From positions 220,502,868 to 220,566,867 of the forward strand of contig OY821518.1 in assembly GCA_963682025.1 (NCBI GenBank): 64,000 nucleotides of DNA. Reading direction: 5' to 3'. The translations under genes were made by a program, and so were the position numbers. The notes under the pieces were generated by a model that saw nothing but the letters and a program-made list of their open reading frames with translations, searched no databases and was not told the DNA's origin. Positions 44,872 to 57,300 of this stretch are shown piece by piece; the stretch's first letter is position 1, and each line of letters opens with the position of its first letter. Source of the DNA: Cordilura impudica (lineage: Eukaryota > Arthropoda > Insecta > Diptera > Scathophagidae).

Positions 44872-45645
44872 AACAAGTAAGAAAATTATAGTCGGTCTAG
44901 CCCGACTATACGATAACCTATACCATGGTTAAGAGACCCTATCTCTTCGGTCCAACTAATTGGATATAGCAGATATGCATAAACCAAATTTGAGTGGTAT
45001 TCTTATTAATTTTTTCGCTGCAGATATGAATAAGTTCATATCGGATACTATATTTAAATGGCGACTAGGTCGAAAAATGGCTCGCTCCTGACCATATTTG
45101 GTAAAGTCACTTATACTTTAAAAAAATATATACATACCAAATTTGAGAAAAATCCGTGTAATATTTTTGTTTTTTGATAGATTTAAGTGAAGATCGAGAA
45201 GCAGCTCTATATGGGGCCTATGACTAAGAATTTTCCTGAAGGAGTATTTTTGAACTACTGATTAATGGATGTAATAAACACATACAAACCCAATTTGACT
45301 GAGATCTATATGATAAATTGGAACTTATGGCAATTTAAGTCGATTTCATAGGGGTCATTTGTATAGGGGCTAAGTCGGAACATGGACCGATTCTCACCAA
45401 TTACAATAGCGTTCATCCCATGGCCGATAGAAGCTTATATACTAAATTTAATCAAAATATATACATATTTGTGACCTTTAGTTTGATTACAAGCTTTACG
45501 GACGGACATTGCTATTTCGACTCAAAAAGTGATTCTGAGTCGATCGGTATAATTAAAGATGGGTCTAGGACGAATATTTTTGGTTGTTACAAACAGCAGC
45601 ACAAATTCATTATACCCAAACCACATAGTGGTATAAGGTATAAAA
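44872..45645 (-). repeat. HINE family A copy
   Basis: From 45645 (TATACCTTATACCACTATG) to the hairpin AGTCGGGCTAGACCGACT and TTTTCTTACTTGTT at 44872. The GTCY run is almost lost: only one GTCC unit remains near 45500. Confidence 0.9.
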
Positions 45646-46204
45646 ATGTTGTTCCTATTTTTTGTTTCATTTTCTTTAATGTCACTTAAATTGAAACATG
45701 TACAAAATGCATTAAATAAACAAAACGTTATGGAACAATTTAACCGAAATAAAGGTAAAATACTTTTCTTCCAGAAAACAAAAATGTGCAAATTAAAGCA
45801 TACAACAAACGACACAATATAATGTCCTTGACAGAATATTGTTTCCTGTGCAGAATAGCAATTAAATAATTTATACGTTTTAAATTCGTTAGAGAATGAT
45901 AAAGGTATGTAGTATATTTTTTTGGGATGCAAAGTTATATTGTGGTTACATGGAAGAGGGAGGAACTAGAAAAAGTGTTTTATGTTCATACGGGTTTAGA
46001 TGAAATTTATAAATAAATAAAATTTAAAAATGTTTCGCAATGAACTCCTAGGGTAAAAGTCACTACAAGTAAGATTAAGGTATGATAGGTTTGGACAATT
46101 GTTACAATTTCATTTACTAGTATTTTTGCAATCATCAGTTTTCAGCACTTTTGAATATATATTTCAGTTGTCTAAACCCAAAAGGGCAATAAAAAATGAG
46201 TGAG
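45646..46204. other. No recognised gene
   Basis: AT-rich, short frames only. Nothing supportable. Confidence 0.5.
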
Positions 46205-46800
46205 ATAATTATAACCTATTACATGATTCTCTATACCATGAGTTTAACGGAACCATTTTATATCCAATTAACTGTATGAAAAAAAAAATTATACGCACAA
46301 AAAAAAATTGGGTGGCATTGTTACGAACTTGCATTCCGAAGATACGAAATATTTCATATCGGGCGCTATTTATGGGAGCTAGGTCAAAAACTGGACCGCT
46401 ATTAACTTTCTGAGTCGATTCACCGATATCCGTCCACCCGTCCGTCTGTATGTCGTCCGTCTGTATATCCATGTAAGTCTTGTAATCAATCTAAAGGTCG
46501 AAAGTTTGAATATATTTTGGTAAAATCTAGCATATACGTTTTTTTCGGCTATAGTGCAAGATCAACCAAAATTGCCATAGGATCCAAATTTTCTTATAGA
46601 TCTCGGTCCAAAAATAAACCTCTTAAGACCATTTTTAGTCTAGTCCCTACATAAAGTTCCTTCCCGATCTTCACATAAATCTCTCAAAAACCAAAAATAT
46701 TGTATAAATTTTTGCAAGAATGTAAATGTACTTGAGAAAAATAAATTACTTTAGTAAATATAAAAATAGCGTCAGGTGTGAACTTTTCATACTTGCAGTC
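46205..46800. repeat. Rearranged HINE family A remnant
   Basis: 46210-46400 resembles the 3' half on the minus strand (CTCTATACCATGAGTTTAA, ATATCCAATTAACTG, TATTTCATATCGGGCGC), while 46400-46800 follows the 5'-to-3' order on the plus strand (TTTCTGAGTCGATTCACCG, a GTCCGTCTG run, GTCGAAAGTTTGAATATATT, TTCCCGATCTTCACATAAA). The two oppositely oriented parts suggest a rearranged or twice-inserted old copy. Confidence 0.6.
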
Positions 46801-46859
46801 CACAAATGGATAACAACGCCACTTATCTTGGCTTATTCCTTTATTATATTTATAAACAA

Positions 46860-47055
46860 CTAGTATAGCCCAGGACTCGAAATTCGAGTGCAAATTCCAG
46901 GAAATATTATTTTTCATTAAATTTTTGGCTTCCAATGTTTTTCTTATCTATATGTATATATAAAATTTATAACTATTAAAATGAGCCTGAAGGTATGTTA
47001 ATCAATTTTAGCAATTCACAATTCAACACAGAGCGTCTGATATATACACCGCTGT
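46860..47055 (-). repeat. Dispersed repeat X, second copy
   Basis: Inverted relative of 15040-15244. On the minus strand it ends TATACTAG followed by T at 46859. Confidence 0.6.
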
Positions 47056-49445
47056 TCTTAAAACCACTACCACAAAAAAAAGTCACAAAGTACTAGTTTT
47101 TTGCTGTTCTATGATTTCAATAAGAAAATTTTTTCTTGTTTTAATTCACATAGATAAGGTTTTGTGAAATGAAAACAAATGCCGTTTTTTCTACTACACA
47201 GGTCTTAAGAGATAAAAATAAAAACAATTGGTATTTAAATTCTAACAAGTTTTATTGAACCTTGTCATTATTTTAAAAAATTAGACATTGATTTTATGAA
47301 AAAAAAACTATATTAAAAAACGTCTACGTTTGCGTTGATTTAAAAGAAAAAACTCGTAATCAGTAGTCAATGTTAATAAAACACACTTTTGGAGATGATT
47401 TTATTCTATAACTATAATAAAAACATTTTATTTGCACAATCTATTTTTTCAGTTATAACATAGATTCCTTATGAACTAATTATTACGAATAAAGGAATTT
47501 AAAATAATATTTCACTCAAATCACATTTTTTTTTTTTTTGCATATGACTGCCACATCTTTGTTTATGTTCGAAACAACAGTGATGCCAGTCAAATCCAAT
47601 TTATTTGAATTTCCAATTTTCTTTGGTGAAGCCTAACTTATTTTAAAAAGAGAAGTCATTCTTAATTGAGTGAAATTGAAGAATAAAACCAATTAAATGA
47701 ACAAGAAAAATGTTATTTTAAAAGAAAATATTTTTTTTACTTTCTTTATAGTCTTATAGAAAAATATGCAAAAATATATTAAGGTTTCTTTGTGAAAGTG
47801 ACTAAAGAACCGTATGGCACCTCGGTTTCTAGATAACGTATGGTTCTGAAGCTAAACCATATGTTTCATGTCATTTGAAAATATAAAATTTAATTTCGAA
47901 AAATAATTCGAAAATATAAAATTTGTGTTTTCAAGAAACCCAAAATTTCAATTTCATGTTATTTCAAAATCATTCTTATTCAAATAACAACGTTTCAAGA
48001 ACAGGGCTGATAGTTTAAATCATTCGCATTAACAGGGTGTAACGAATTATTATAAATATTTAATTTTATTTAATTTAATATATTTTTAAGACATATTAAA
48101 CCTAAATTTTATCATTCTCAGCTTCTTCTCCATATGAACTATAACTATGCCAATATACACCCTCCTCCGTGTCCGCATATTGCTTAAAAAGGGAACTAAA
48201 TATTTACTCTCACGCATTAATATAAAGATAATGATCTTAGAAAAGTTGGGTATAAGAAGCATTCTAGAAAGTCATGGTTTAGGTTTAAGCAGTCTAAAAT
48301 TTTCTTAAAAACTGATGAGATAACTTTCATAATTATTGCGATATTAAGTTCCAAATTCCATAAAATATATTATAAAAACTACATTTCTTTTTTTCAAATA
48401 AAGCTCCATGGTGCTTTTACGAGGTTAAAAAATTGTCTTCCCTCAATTCTTGAATTTTATGTCAGAAAAGGTCTCTGAAAGGTCTCGTAAGATCCAGACA
48501 ACAAGATCTTTATTTTTGGTCGACTTTGACGAGGTTTTGGCTCATACCACAGCCGCCACTCGGATGCTCGATGACTCGTCACCTAAAATAATGTGTTCTG
48601 TAGATATAACGTTCGAACTTCATCGTGCCATTTCTTTTAATCCAGGCCGAATATAAGAGCTTTGCAAGGATTTCATTGCATATGTAAAGAACTCATATTT
48701 GTTTGATACTAGATAGCACACAGTTGAAACCCCATTTTGGTGCTAAGAAACAACTTGAAGCCTTTTGATATTTTGCTGATGCACTATGGTTTCAAAATCG
48801 ATTGTTTTAGCATAAAGTCAAAAAAAGTGATTGGATTCTTAAAAAATTTACAGGTCATATTAACGTAGATAGCCCAGCGATTTAGAATCACCAAAAATTT
48901 ACAGCAGACGGTAACCCTGTTCCTTTTATGGGATGCCTAAGTTGACGTTTTGGAATTTGTAATAACATTGTAAACAGTTGAATAGAAATTGCGTTACCGA
49001 AATCGTGTAATTAAAGTATTTAAAGAAAGTTAATTACGAAGTTTGGAATGCAAAACAATACAAAAGGTGTTCATGTAAATTTTAAGAATAAAATAAGGGT
49101 AGTTTTGTGTAAAAGTTTGCAAAATTCGGTGTTTAATGTAATATGTTTATTTTTTTTTTTTGTATAAAAATTGGTTTATTTTTTGTTCGTTGGAGTAAAA
49201 GTAAGGTGGTATGCTTCGATATACTCCAATTTTTTTACTAAGGTGATAGGCTATAATATCTTCTTTAATGTTATGTATGTACTTTTGCCCGTTTTTGCCC
49301 CATTTAATTGTCATTTTCAGAAACTTTTGAATTTTAATATACAGAAATACTACAAGTTTGGGAAGAAGGTTGCCGTAAAATTGCTTTTGCTTCGGATTGG
49401 GTTTTTGAAAAAATTGGCAATAATTATTTAACATTGGAAAAAGGA
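47056..49445. other. 2.4 kb without recognised gene
   Basis: Only short AT-driven frames. 48450-48656 encodes a 68-codon frame of mixed composition (VDFDEVLAHTTAATRMLDD), but I recognise no family and see no flanking support. Confidence 0.45.
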
Positions 49446-49449
49446 GAAG

Positions 49450-51465
49450 AAATAAAGTAAATATTAAAAGTTTGTGAACATACGTTAAAGGAAAGCTTTC
49501 GAAATGTTACAGAATGCTAAAAGGATTTAAGGATAAACATTAAAACAGGACGACCCCAAGTCACTAACGCAGAGGCAAAGAATCGGCAAAAAAGAAATCT
49601 TGCGAGTGATCTTTCCTTAGAAAAAAATTATAACGTCGATTTAGTGGTTCACGCAACTAATGTTGCGTCCAAAAAATCAAAGAATAAAGATTTAGCATTT
49701 GTTTTAAAAAAGTGTACTACTTCTCAACCACGGCCAAATAAGAAAAGGAAACTGATCTCTTCCGATCAAAGAGAATCAGTTCCGCTTACCCCAGAAGAAG
49801 CTCTTGCATTTTTCTTGAAAACGATTTAAGTAAGAGACAATATATGAACTTGCGGTTACTGAATATATCAAGAAATTGTGAGATATTTCCAACCTATAAC
49901 GAAATTATAAAATGCAAGCAATTCTGCCAACCTGAGGGAATATACGTATGAGATTCATCAGCACAAGCAAAAAGAATTCTGTTATTGCAGAAAGACATTT
50001 TTAGGGTATTGACAGATTTAACGAATGTTTTTTTGATTATAAGCTACGGATCTGACGGTACAACAGGCCAGACTATGTTTAAACAAGGCTTCGAAATTAA
50101 TAATCCTCAACGTCTTGATCAATCTTTGTTTGTAACAACTATAATACCTCTAAAATTGTTGGATATTTCTGAGAAAAATATTTGGGTGAATCATACTACG
50201 CAATATGTGAGGTTTTGCAGGCCGTTGAAAATTGAATTTTCAAAAGAGTCGAAGGCTCTAATTCTTGTATTTAGCCAACTTAAATCCATTTGGATATTGC
50301 AATGAAAATGGCAGAAAAGTAATTTTCAATGGAATGCACAAGACTTTGATTGATGGAAAAGTTCTAAATGCTATAACGATTACAAGCTCTAATCAGACAT
50401 GTCCCATAAGTGGTGCTACACCGAAACAATTTATGTCAACAGCGAACATAAAATCTGGGGTTGTATCATCGCATTCGTTATAGAAATTTTTCGATCGAAA
50501 TTATTTTTTTATTTTCCAAAATCAAATACTAAGATTAATTTTACCCCGTCACACCTAACGAGTTATGGTCCATAGTTAATAGTAAAAGTGAAACGAGGTT
50601 TGACGATTGTCCGTCTTTATTAAATAATAAGCCAAATGTGAAATTTCGATTGATTTTACTCGATATCGAATGCGACGATTTGTCCCCCCAAATGTTTTCA
50701 GACCTAAGCTCGACTTAGGGTATTTGGATTTCTTCTACACATTTCCTACAGAATTGGACTACGAAAGTGGCAAATCAGAAATACGTATGATAAAGAAACA
50801 TTTCGACTTCGTAAAATGGAAATTCAAATGGCAGTGTAACCTTGAATAATGGCAACTCCACCAGAAGAGCTTTCAGAAAATTGGAACTCTTCTATTCAAT
50901 TACGCTATAATATCCGTAGATATATAGATATTTTGAAAATTTTCCGAGTTATCTTGATTGCTATTGCATGTGAATATCCTATAAACTTGAAGAAATTTGA
51001 ACTATTTTGCGAAAATACTGCTGCGTTGTATATGCAAAAGTATTTGTGGTTTCCGATGTCCACAAAATTTTAGTTCACAGTTCACAAATTAATGAAAATG
51101 TAATGCTTCCTGTTGGTTGTTTCGGTGCAAATGCATAAGTAGCTAGAAATAAATTTTACAAAATAGATCATATCGCACATACAAGAAAAAATAGTAGACA
51201 AAATATCATGGTCGACGTTTTTATTAGAGCAATGGTTTCATCGGACCCACTTCTTTCCAGCTTGTTTTTTTCTACTAGAAAAAACTATAGCATAATAGAG
51301 AAGCTGACACATGATGTATTAGAATTATTGGAGCCACCTACTGAACTGGTCTTCGATAAGTTACCTAGTGCACCAAAAGATGTGGTATCCCAAAATGATT
51401 CAGATAAGACAGACTCAAAAGAATCGGAAGCAGAAGCCACAAAATACTCGTTCCCCATAGCTTAA
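49450..51465 (+). pseudogene. Degraded second Transib transposase
   Basis: Fragments in the order of the intact protein at 31737-33758: KTGRPQVTNAEAKNRQKR (about 49545), RESVPLTPEEALAFFL (49790), ISYGSDGTTGQTMFKQGFE (50035; first Asp), KTLIDGKVLNAITITSSNQT (50340; second Asp), ILKIFRVILIAIAC (50930) and VSSDPLLSSLFFST (51230). At least five frame changes or stops separate the pieces, and the catalytic Glu segment is not recognisable. It is clearly diverged from the intact copy, so it is an older, different Transib. I could not identify its terminal repeats. Confidence 0.85.
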
Positions 51466-51736
51466 GAAAATTTAAATGATTTGGAGTGATACGCTCGGTA
51501 AAGATCTCTGCTGAATATGTTGAAGTCTTTTAATTTACTAAATTATTTTATCTTTATATCAGCTAAATAAATAAACAATTATAATGATTTATGAATTTGA
51601 ATTTAAAAATGAAGAAATGTATTTAAAATGTTATTATTATGAAAAGCTTTATATCATAATTTCGATTTAGGTTGTATGGGCGGTGGGTGGTGGCGTGCCG
51701 ATTTCGATAATTTTTTTCAGGATGTCTTTCTATTTT

Positions 51737-52512
51737 TATACCCTATACGACTATGTGATTTGGGTATAATGACTTTGTGCTGCTGGTTGTAACAACCAAA
51801 AATATTTGACCTACACCCATCTTTAATAATACCGATCGAATCAGAATCACTATCTGATCGAATCAGAATCACTATCTGATTCGATTTAACGATGTCTGTC
51901 CGTCCGTCTGTGTGTCCATCTAAAGCTTGTAATCAAACTGCAGGTCGGAAATATGAATATATTTTGATGAAATTTGGTATTTGATCTTTCATCGGCCATG
52001 GGATGAACGCTATTGAAATTGGTGAGAATCGGTCCATGTTTAGACCTAGCCCCCATACAAATGACCCCTACGAAATCAACATATATTGCCATAAGATCCA
52101 AATTATCATACAAATTTTAGTCAAATTGGGTTTGTGTGTATATATTATATCCATTAATCAGTAGTCCAAAAATGATACCTATGGGACAACTCTAAGTCAT
52201 AGGCCCCATATTGAGCTGCTTCTCGTTCTTCACTTAAATATATAAAAAAAAAACAAAAATAATGAATATTGTTTGTATATATTTTTACAAAATACAAGAG
52301 ACTTTACCAACCATGGTCAGGATCGGTCCATTTTTGGACCTAGTCCCCATACAGATAGCATCCGATACGAACTTTTTCATATCTGCAGCCAAAAAAATTA
52401 ATAAAAATCCCACTCAAATTGGGTTTATGCTTATTTTCTATATCCAGTTAGTTGGGCCTGAGAGACAGGGTCTCTAAACGAATGGTATAGGGTATCGTAT
52501 AGTTGGTCTGGA
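51737..52512 (+). repeat. HINE family A copy
   Basis: TATACCCTATACGACTATG to GGTATAGGGTATCGTATAG with the hairpin partly lost. A local direct duplication of GAATCAGAATCACTATCTGA is at 51837-51876. Confidence 0.88.
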
Positions 52513-52710
52513 TTTTAGTGTGATGGCATAATTAGTGTTTTTACTACTACTTGGCATTTAATAACTGAAATTGATGGAATAAGGCCTTTAACTATTTTTT
52601 CCACTATTCCTTCATCTTGTTAAACATTATCTTCAATCTTTTGAAAAGGTGAAAAGTAATTATTTGAAATTGATGCACTTGGTGCATTAGTGTATTTTGT
52701 TTTTTATTTC

Positions 52711-53330
52711 TATACCATATACCACTAGGTGGTTTGGGTATAATGACTTTGTGCTGCTGTTTGTAACCACCAAAAATATCTGCCCTAGATCCACCTTATA
52801 TTATACCGATCGACTCAGAATCACTTTCTCAGTCGATTTAGAGATGTCCCTCCATCCGTCCGTCCGTCCGTCCGTCCGTCCGTCCGTCTGTGTATCTATG
52901 TAAGCATTTTAATCAAACTACAGGTTGCAAATATGAATGACCCCTATGACAGCGACATAAATTGCCATAGGATCCAAATTATCATTTAAATCTCGGTCGT
53001 TGTGAGACAATTCTTATATCTATCAAAACACAAATATATTGCACAAATTTTTTTCAAATTTGGTTTGTATATGCTTCTGCAAAAAAAAAATTCTTACCGA
53101 ATATGGTTAGGATCGGTCCATATCTTGATCTAGTCAACATATAAGTACAGCATTCGATAAGAACTTTTTCAAATCCGTAGGCAAACAAATTAATTACAAT
53201 ACCACTCAAATTTAGTTTATGTTTATTTTTTTTTATATACTTAGTTGGACCTAAGAGGGAGATTCTCTAAACGCATGGTATGGGATATCGTATAGTCGAT
53301 TTAGAGCGACTATAATATTCTTACTTATTG
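52711..53330 (+). repeat. HINE family A copy with expanded GTCC run
   Basis: TATACCATATACCACTAGG to TAGTCGATTTAGAGCGACTA and TATTCTTACTTATT. The (GTCC)n run at 52857-52889 is the longest in the window, about eight units. About 150 bp of the middle are missing. Confidence 0.88.
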
Positions 53331-53409
53331 TTATCCGTGTCTGTAGCGCTAAGTGCGTTATCGTAGCTTGATCTTGTTTGACCTTACTTGGTTAACTTAT
53401 TATTATTTT

Positions 53410-54204
53410 TATACCCTATACCACTATGTGGTTTGGGTATAATGACCTTGTGCTGCTGTTTATAACAACCAAAAATATTTGACCTAGACCCATCTTTTAT
53501 TTTAACGATCGACTCAGAATCACTTTCTGAGTCAATTTAGCAATGTCCGTCCGTCCGTCCGTCCGTCTGTGTGTCCATGTAAAGCTTGTAATCAAACTAC
53601 AGGTCGCAAACATGAATATATTTTGACGAACTTTGCTATATAAGCTTTCATTGGCCATGGGATGAACTCTATTGAAATTGGTGAAATGCGGTTCATGTTC
53701 AGACCTAGCCCCCATACAAATGACCCCTATGAAACCGACATGAAGTGCCATAAGATCCAAATTATAACATAGATCTCAGTCAAATTGTGTTTATATGTGT
53801 TTATTATATCCATTAATGAGTAGTCCAAAAATAATCCCTATAGGACAATTCTTAGTCATAGTATCCATATAAGCTGCTTCCCGATCTTCACTTAAATCTA
53901 TAAAAAAAGAAAAATATTGCACAGATTTTTCTCAAATTTGGTTTGTATATATTTTTTCAAAATATAAGTGACGTTACCAAATATGCTCAAGATTAGTTCA
54001 TTTTTCGACCTAGTCCCCATATAAATATAGCACCCGATATGAACTTTTTCATATTTGCAACAAAAGATTAATAAAACTGCCACTCAAATTTCGTTTATGT
54101 TTATTTTCTAAATGGTATTAGTTGTACCGAAAGATAGGGTCTCTAAAACATGGTATAGGGTATCATATGGTTGGTCTAAACCGACTATAATTTTTTTACT
54201 TGTT
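53410..54204 (+). repeat. HINE family A copy
   Basis: TATACCCTATACCACTATG to the hairpin TTGGTCTAAACCGACT and TTTTTTTACTTGTT. Full length, with a GTCCGTCCGTCCGTCCGTC run at 53546-53566. Confidence 0.9.
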
Positions 54205-54639
54205 AATGAAGTAACACAGCACTGACATAAACACAGCATTATGATGATCATATTCAAAAGCGCATTTTTTCACAACATGGGTTTGATCTCGAATAGCTAA
54301 ATGAACTTAATAAAATTTCATACAGTTTCAATTTTTCCCATAAAATACTAATATATTAATAATCATACATCACAATCCACAACAAAATTTTTATGACTTC
54401 AACCTTGGAATACTTATCAATGGTATTATCTCCTACCTCTTTTAGAATATTTTGATTATTTTTACCAGTTTTGCCATGCCTTAAAATTCTACAATAAATT
54501 TGTAAAAGTTTTAGCAGAAAGCCGAATAATCTTATAAAATATATTTTTTGTGTATTATCAATTAAGCGATTTTGAAAATTTTCATCTAGCTTTAATAATT
54601 TTTTTTGTAAACCAACATGAATTATTTTATAATTTATCA
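54205..54639. other. No recognised gene
   Basis: AT-rich, nothing supportable. Confidence 0.5.
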
Positions 54640-54751
54640 CCCGTATTCATAATAAAATTCTAGCAGTTGGCTAACTTTTTTTCATACGAAAATTTCAAAA
54701 TTTGTATGAAAAAAAGTTAGCCAACTGCTAGAATTTGATTATGAATACGGG
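54640..54751. repeat. Near-perfect 112-bp hairpin
   Basis: Starts CCCGTATTCATAATAAAATT and ends AATTTGATTATGAATACGGG. The two arms are each about 47 nt with one or two mismatches, including AGCAGTTGGCTAAC/GTTAGCCAACTGCT, around a loop of about 15-18 nt. It may be a very short MITE, or transcribed as a long hairpin RNA. Confidence 0.85.
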
Positions 54752-56262
54752 CGTATATCTTTTAAATATTCTTTAACTTTTTTTTTTAATTTCTCCAATC
54801 AATGGTTTTCAAGGAATATACTTTCCGCTTGCATACTTTTTACAGAATCAACATAAATTTCCTTAATGGTCATAAAGAGCAATTATTTACAACTGCATTT
54901 TATTCATATGCAAAGTTAATTTTAACTTTATAACTCGCTTTTAATAGTAAAAACACAAGACTTTTTACGCGCACGCATTAACAAAAAAAAAGGACTCAAA
55001 TGTACAAACTCTCAACAATTATTAAAACGGAAAAATAAAATAAAGGTTTATCGGTCAAAAACTTTACCTTGTAAAAAGAAGCAACAAAAGCACTACAAAA
55101 AAATATATTTTCTCACTAAAAAATATCTATTATATTATACATAATTTCAAACTTTACAATTAAAAAAGAAATAAGTTTTTGATAAAATTTCCTACTTTAA
55201 TTTGATATTTTAGTGAGTCCTGTGAATAATTGAAATCAACTTTTTGGTCAAAGTTATTGTTCATAGCGAATATTATATTAGTTTTACTTATGTAGTGACC
55301 TATGGCTTTGGTTTTGATACATTAATTTTAATGAAATACTTAAAATTCCAATGTATGTTATTAATTCTATGTCGTAATTTTTTTGTCACTTAAATTAGTG
55401 AATTTGTTACACTCTCGATTTTGAAAATATGGTCATTTATAATTACTTCTATAACTAATTGTAAGTTAGCATCTGCTTTTTTTATTAAGCAATAAGTCGT
55501 TAACATATTGTAAATTAAGCAAAACCACCGAATTTGTTTGCTTACACTCCAAAGAAATTCGAATATTGGTCCAAGCTTACTTTGATACATCGATATGGCA
55601 TGGACATGAATTTTATGAAATAAAGTATTTTTGGTAGATTTTAAAAAAAACGAGATGTTTTTTTCCTTTAAGCATATTAAGGGAAGTTTATACTTTTAAA
55701 AAATTATTTGCTAAGTAACATCCTCAAAAAAAAAAAAAAAAAAAATTAAATAAAAAAAAATAAGTAAGAAAATTATTTATATTCGGTCTTAACAGAACAT
55801 ACCACAAACTATACCATGGGTATAGCTAAATAGCCTCAACACGTACCGTTAAGAGCTAAAAATATAGACGTTGACTCATTACAGATCCTCAGTCGAGGAG
55901 AAGTATGGGCTCTATAAACTCAGCTGTGCAAAAGATTTTTCAAATTTTTTGATATCTTTGGGATCACTGGTATCCTTTTTATTACAAAAATTTTCTTTAA
56001 TTTTCTTCTCTTTCTTTTAGCTTCACGCCCAAATATTCCCAATACCTTCTTATTTTTTCTATCAAAAACTATGGGTTCGTTCGTAAATGTAGTAAATTTG
56101 TGCATTACTACGGCAGTTATGCCAAGTTTTGTTGCTGATGCATGATCACTTGTTGCAGAGGCTTTGTAACTGCTCAACAATTGCATAAAAAAAGCTTTTG
56201 ACGGAAATCAAAGCTGCCAAGTGATGCTTTTTTGATCGTTTTACTTTTAATATTCTGCAGAT
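54752..56262. other. No gene; HINE-like fragment
   Basis: Mostly AT-rich without coding support. 55760-55800 (AAGTAAGAAAATTATTTATA then TTCGGTC) resembles the minus-strand 3' end of a HINE. A long A-run lies at 55725-55746. Confidence 0.45.
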
Positions 56263-57300
56263 ATGCATAACTATTGCATTTACGAACGTACCCTATGGAA
56301 TAAAAATTTAGAGATGGCACGAGGGGCCAAATCTTCATCAAAAAGAAAGAATAAGAAGATGACAAAACTTCCTCCTCTGATCATCGCGTCAAAAATTAAC
56401 TATGTTAAGCAACACAAACCTCCACCTATTGTTGTAGAAGCTAACGCCTCACTTATAGAAATACGAAAACTACATGGCAAACACTGTATTTTAAAATGTA
56501 CTTCAATTGGTACCAACATTTTTGTCCCAAGTAAAGAAATGTACGAATGCTACAAGCAAATACTTAAAGAGAGTAAGATGGAGCTTACGGCTCCAAAGAA
56601 AGCAGGTTATACACCACCTTTTTACACGGTTTACCTGAACAATAATGCAGTTTACAAAGTTCAATTTGTTCGTAAAAATTTTAATCCAACTGTCTTAAAA
56701 AACGTAAGAACAATTGCTAATATTACAATTTCTTGGAAAAATATAAATCGAGATCCAGCAACAAACCAACTCAATGCTGGGTCTGCTTAATGCATTGCCA
56801 TGGCGGTGAACATTGTCATCGAAAAGTTGCGTCTATGATATGTGCAGAACAACATCATACAAATGTGTGTCCGTTTAACCCAAATGAAAAAAGGCCAGCT
56901 GTTTTTACATGCTTCAATTGCAAAAAACATGGAAAAGAGAGAACTTATCACTCTGCAAACGACATCAACTGTCCGTTTGGAAACTAGAACAAGAGTAAAT
57001 TCTAAAAGTCAGAATAACAGCAGACAGCAACAAAATAACTCATTTCAATCAAAGGTGGAAAATTTTCCTAATTTAAGAATCAACAACACAAATTGTAACA
57101 ATAATATCAATAATAACAACAATAATTACAACAAAGCCACAAATGCTAACCAGCTGAGAACAAACAATGATTTATTTAGCATCGATGAGCTTTTTGATAT
57201 TTTCACAACAGCTATGGATGATTTGCAAAGGTGCACTTCAAAAGTACAACAAATCAAAGTTTTGATGTCAATGGTGAAATACGCCCATGGATTATACTAA
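56263..57300 (+). pseudogene. Jockey-like ORF1 (Gag), frameshifted
   Basis: 56263-56790 encodes a basic N-terminus and a domain with FYTVYLNNNAVYKVQFVRKN; an internal ATG at 56314 (MARGAKSSSKRKN) is a plausible real start. 56733-56987, in another frame, has zinc knuckles: CWVCLMHCHGGEHC (CX2CX4HX4C), CAEQHHTNVC and CFNCKKHGKE. 56985-57300 returns to the first frame with an Asn/Gln-rich tail and ends TAA. Two compensating frame changes (near 56750 and 56985) make it a pseudogene. The protein would bind element RNA in the retrotransposition particle. Confidence 0.85.

Noticed and set aside
48450..48656. 68-codon frame of mixed composition
   Set aside because: No family recognised, no flanking signals; length is expected by chance.
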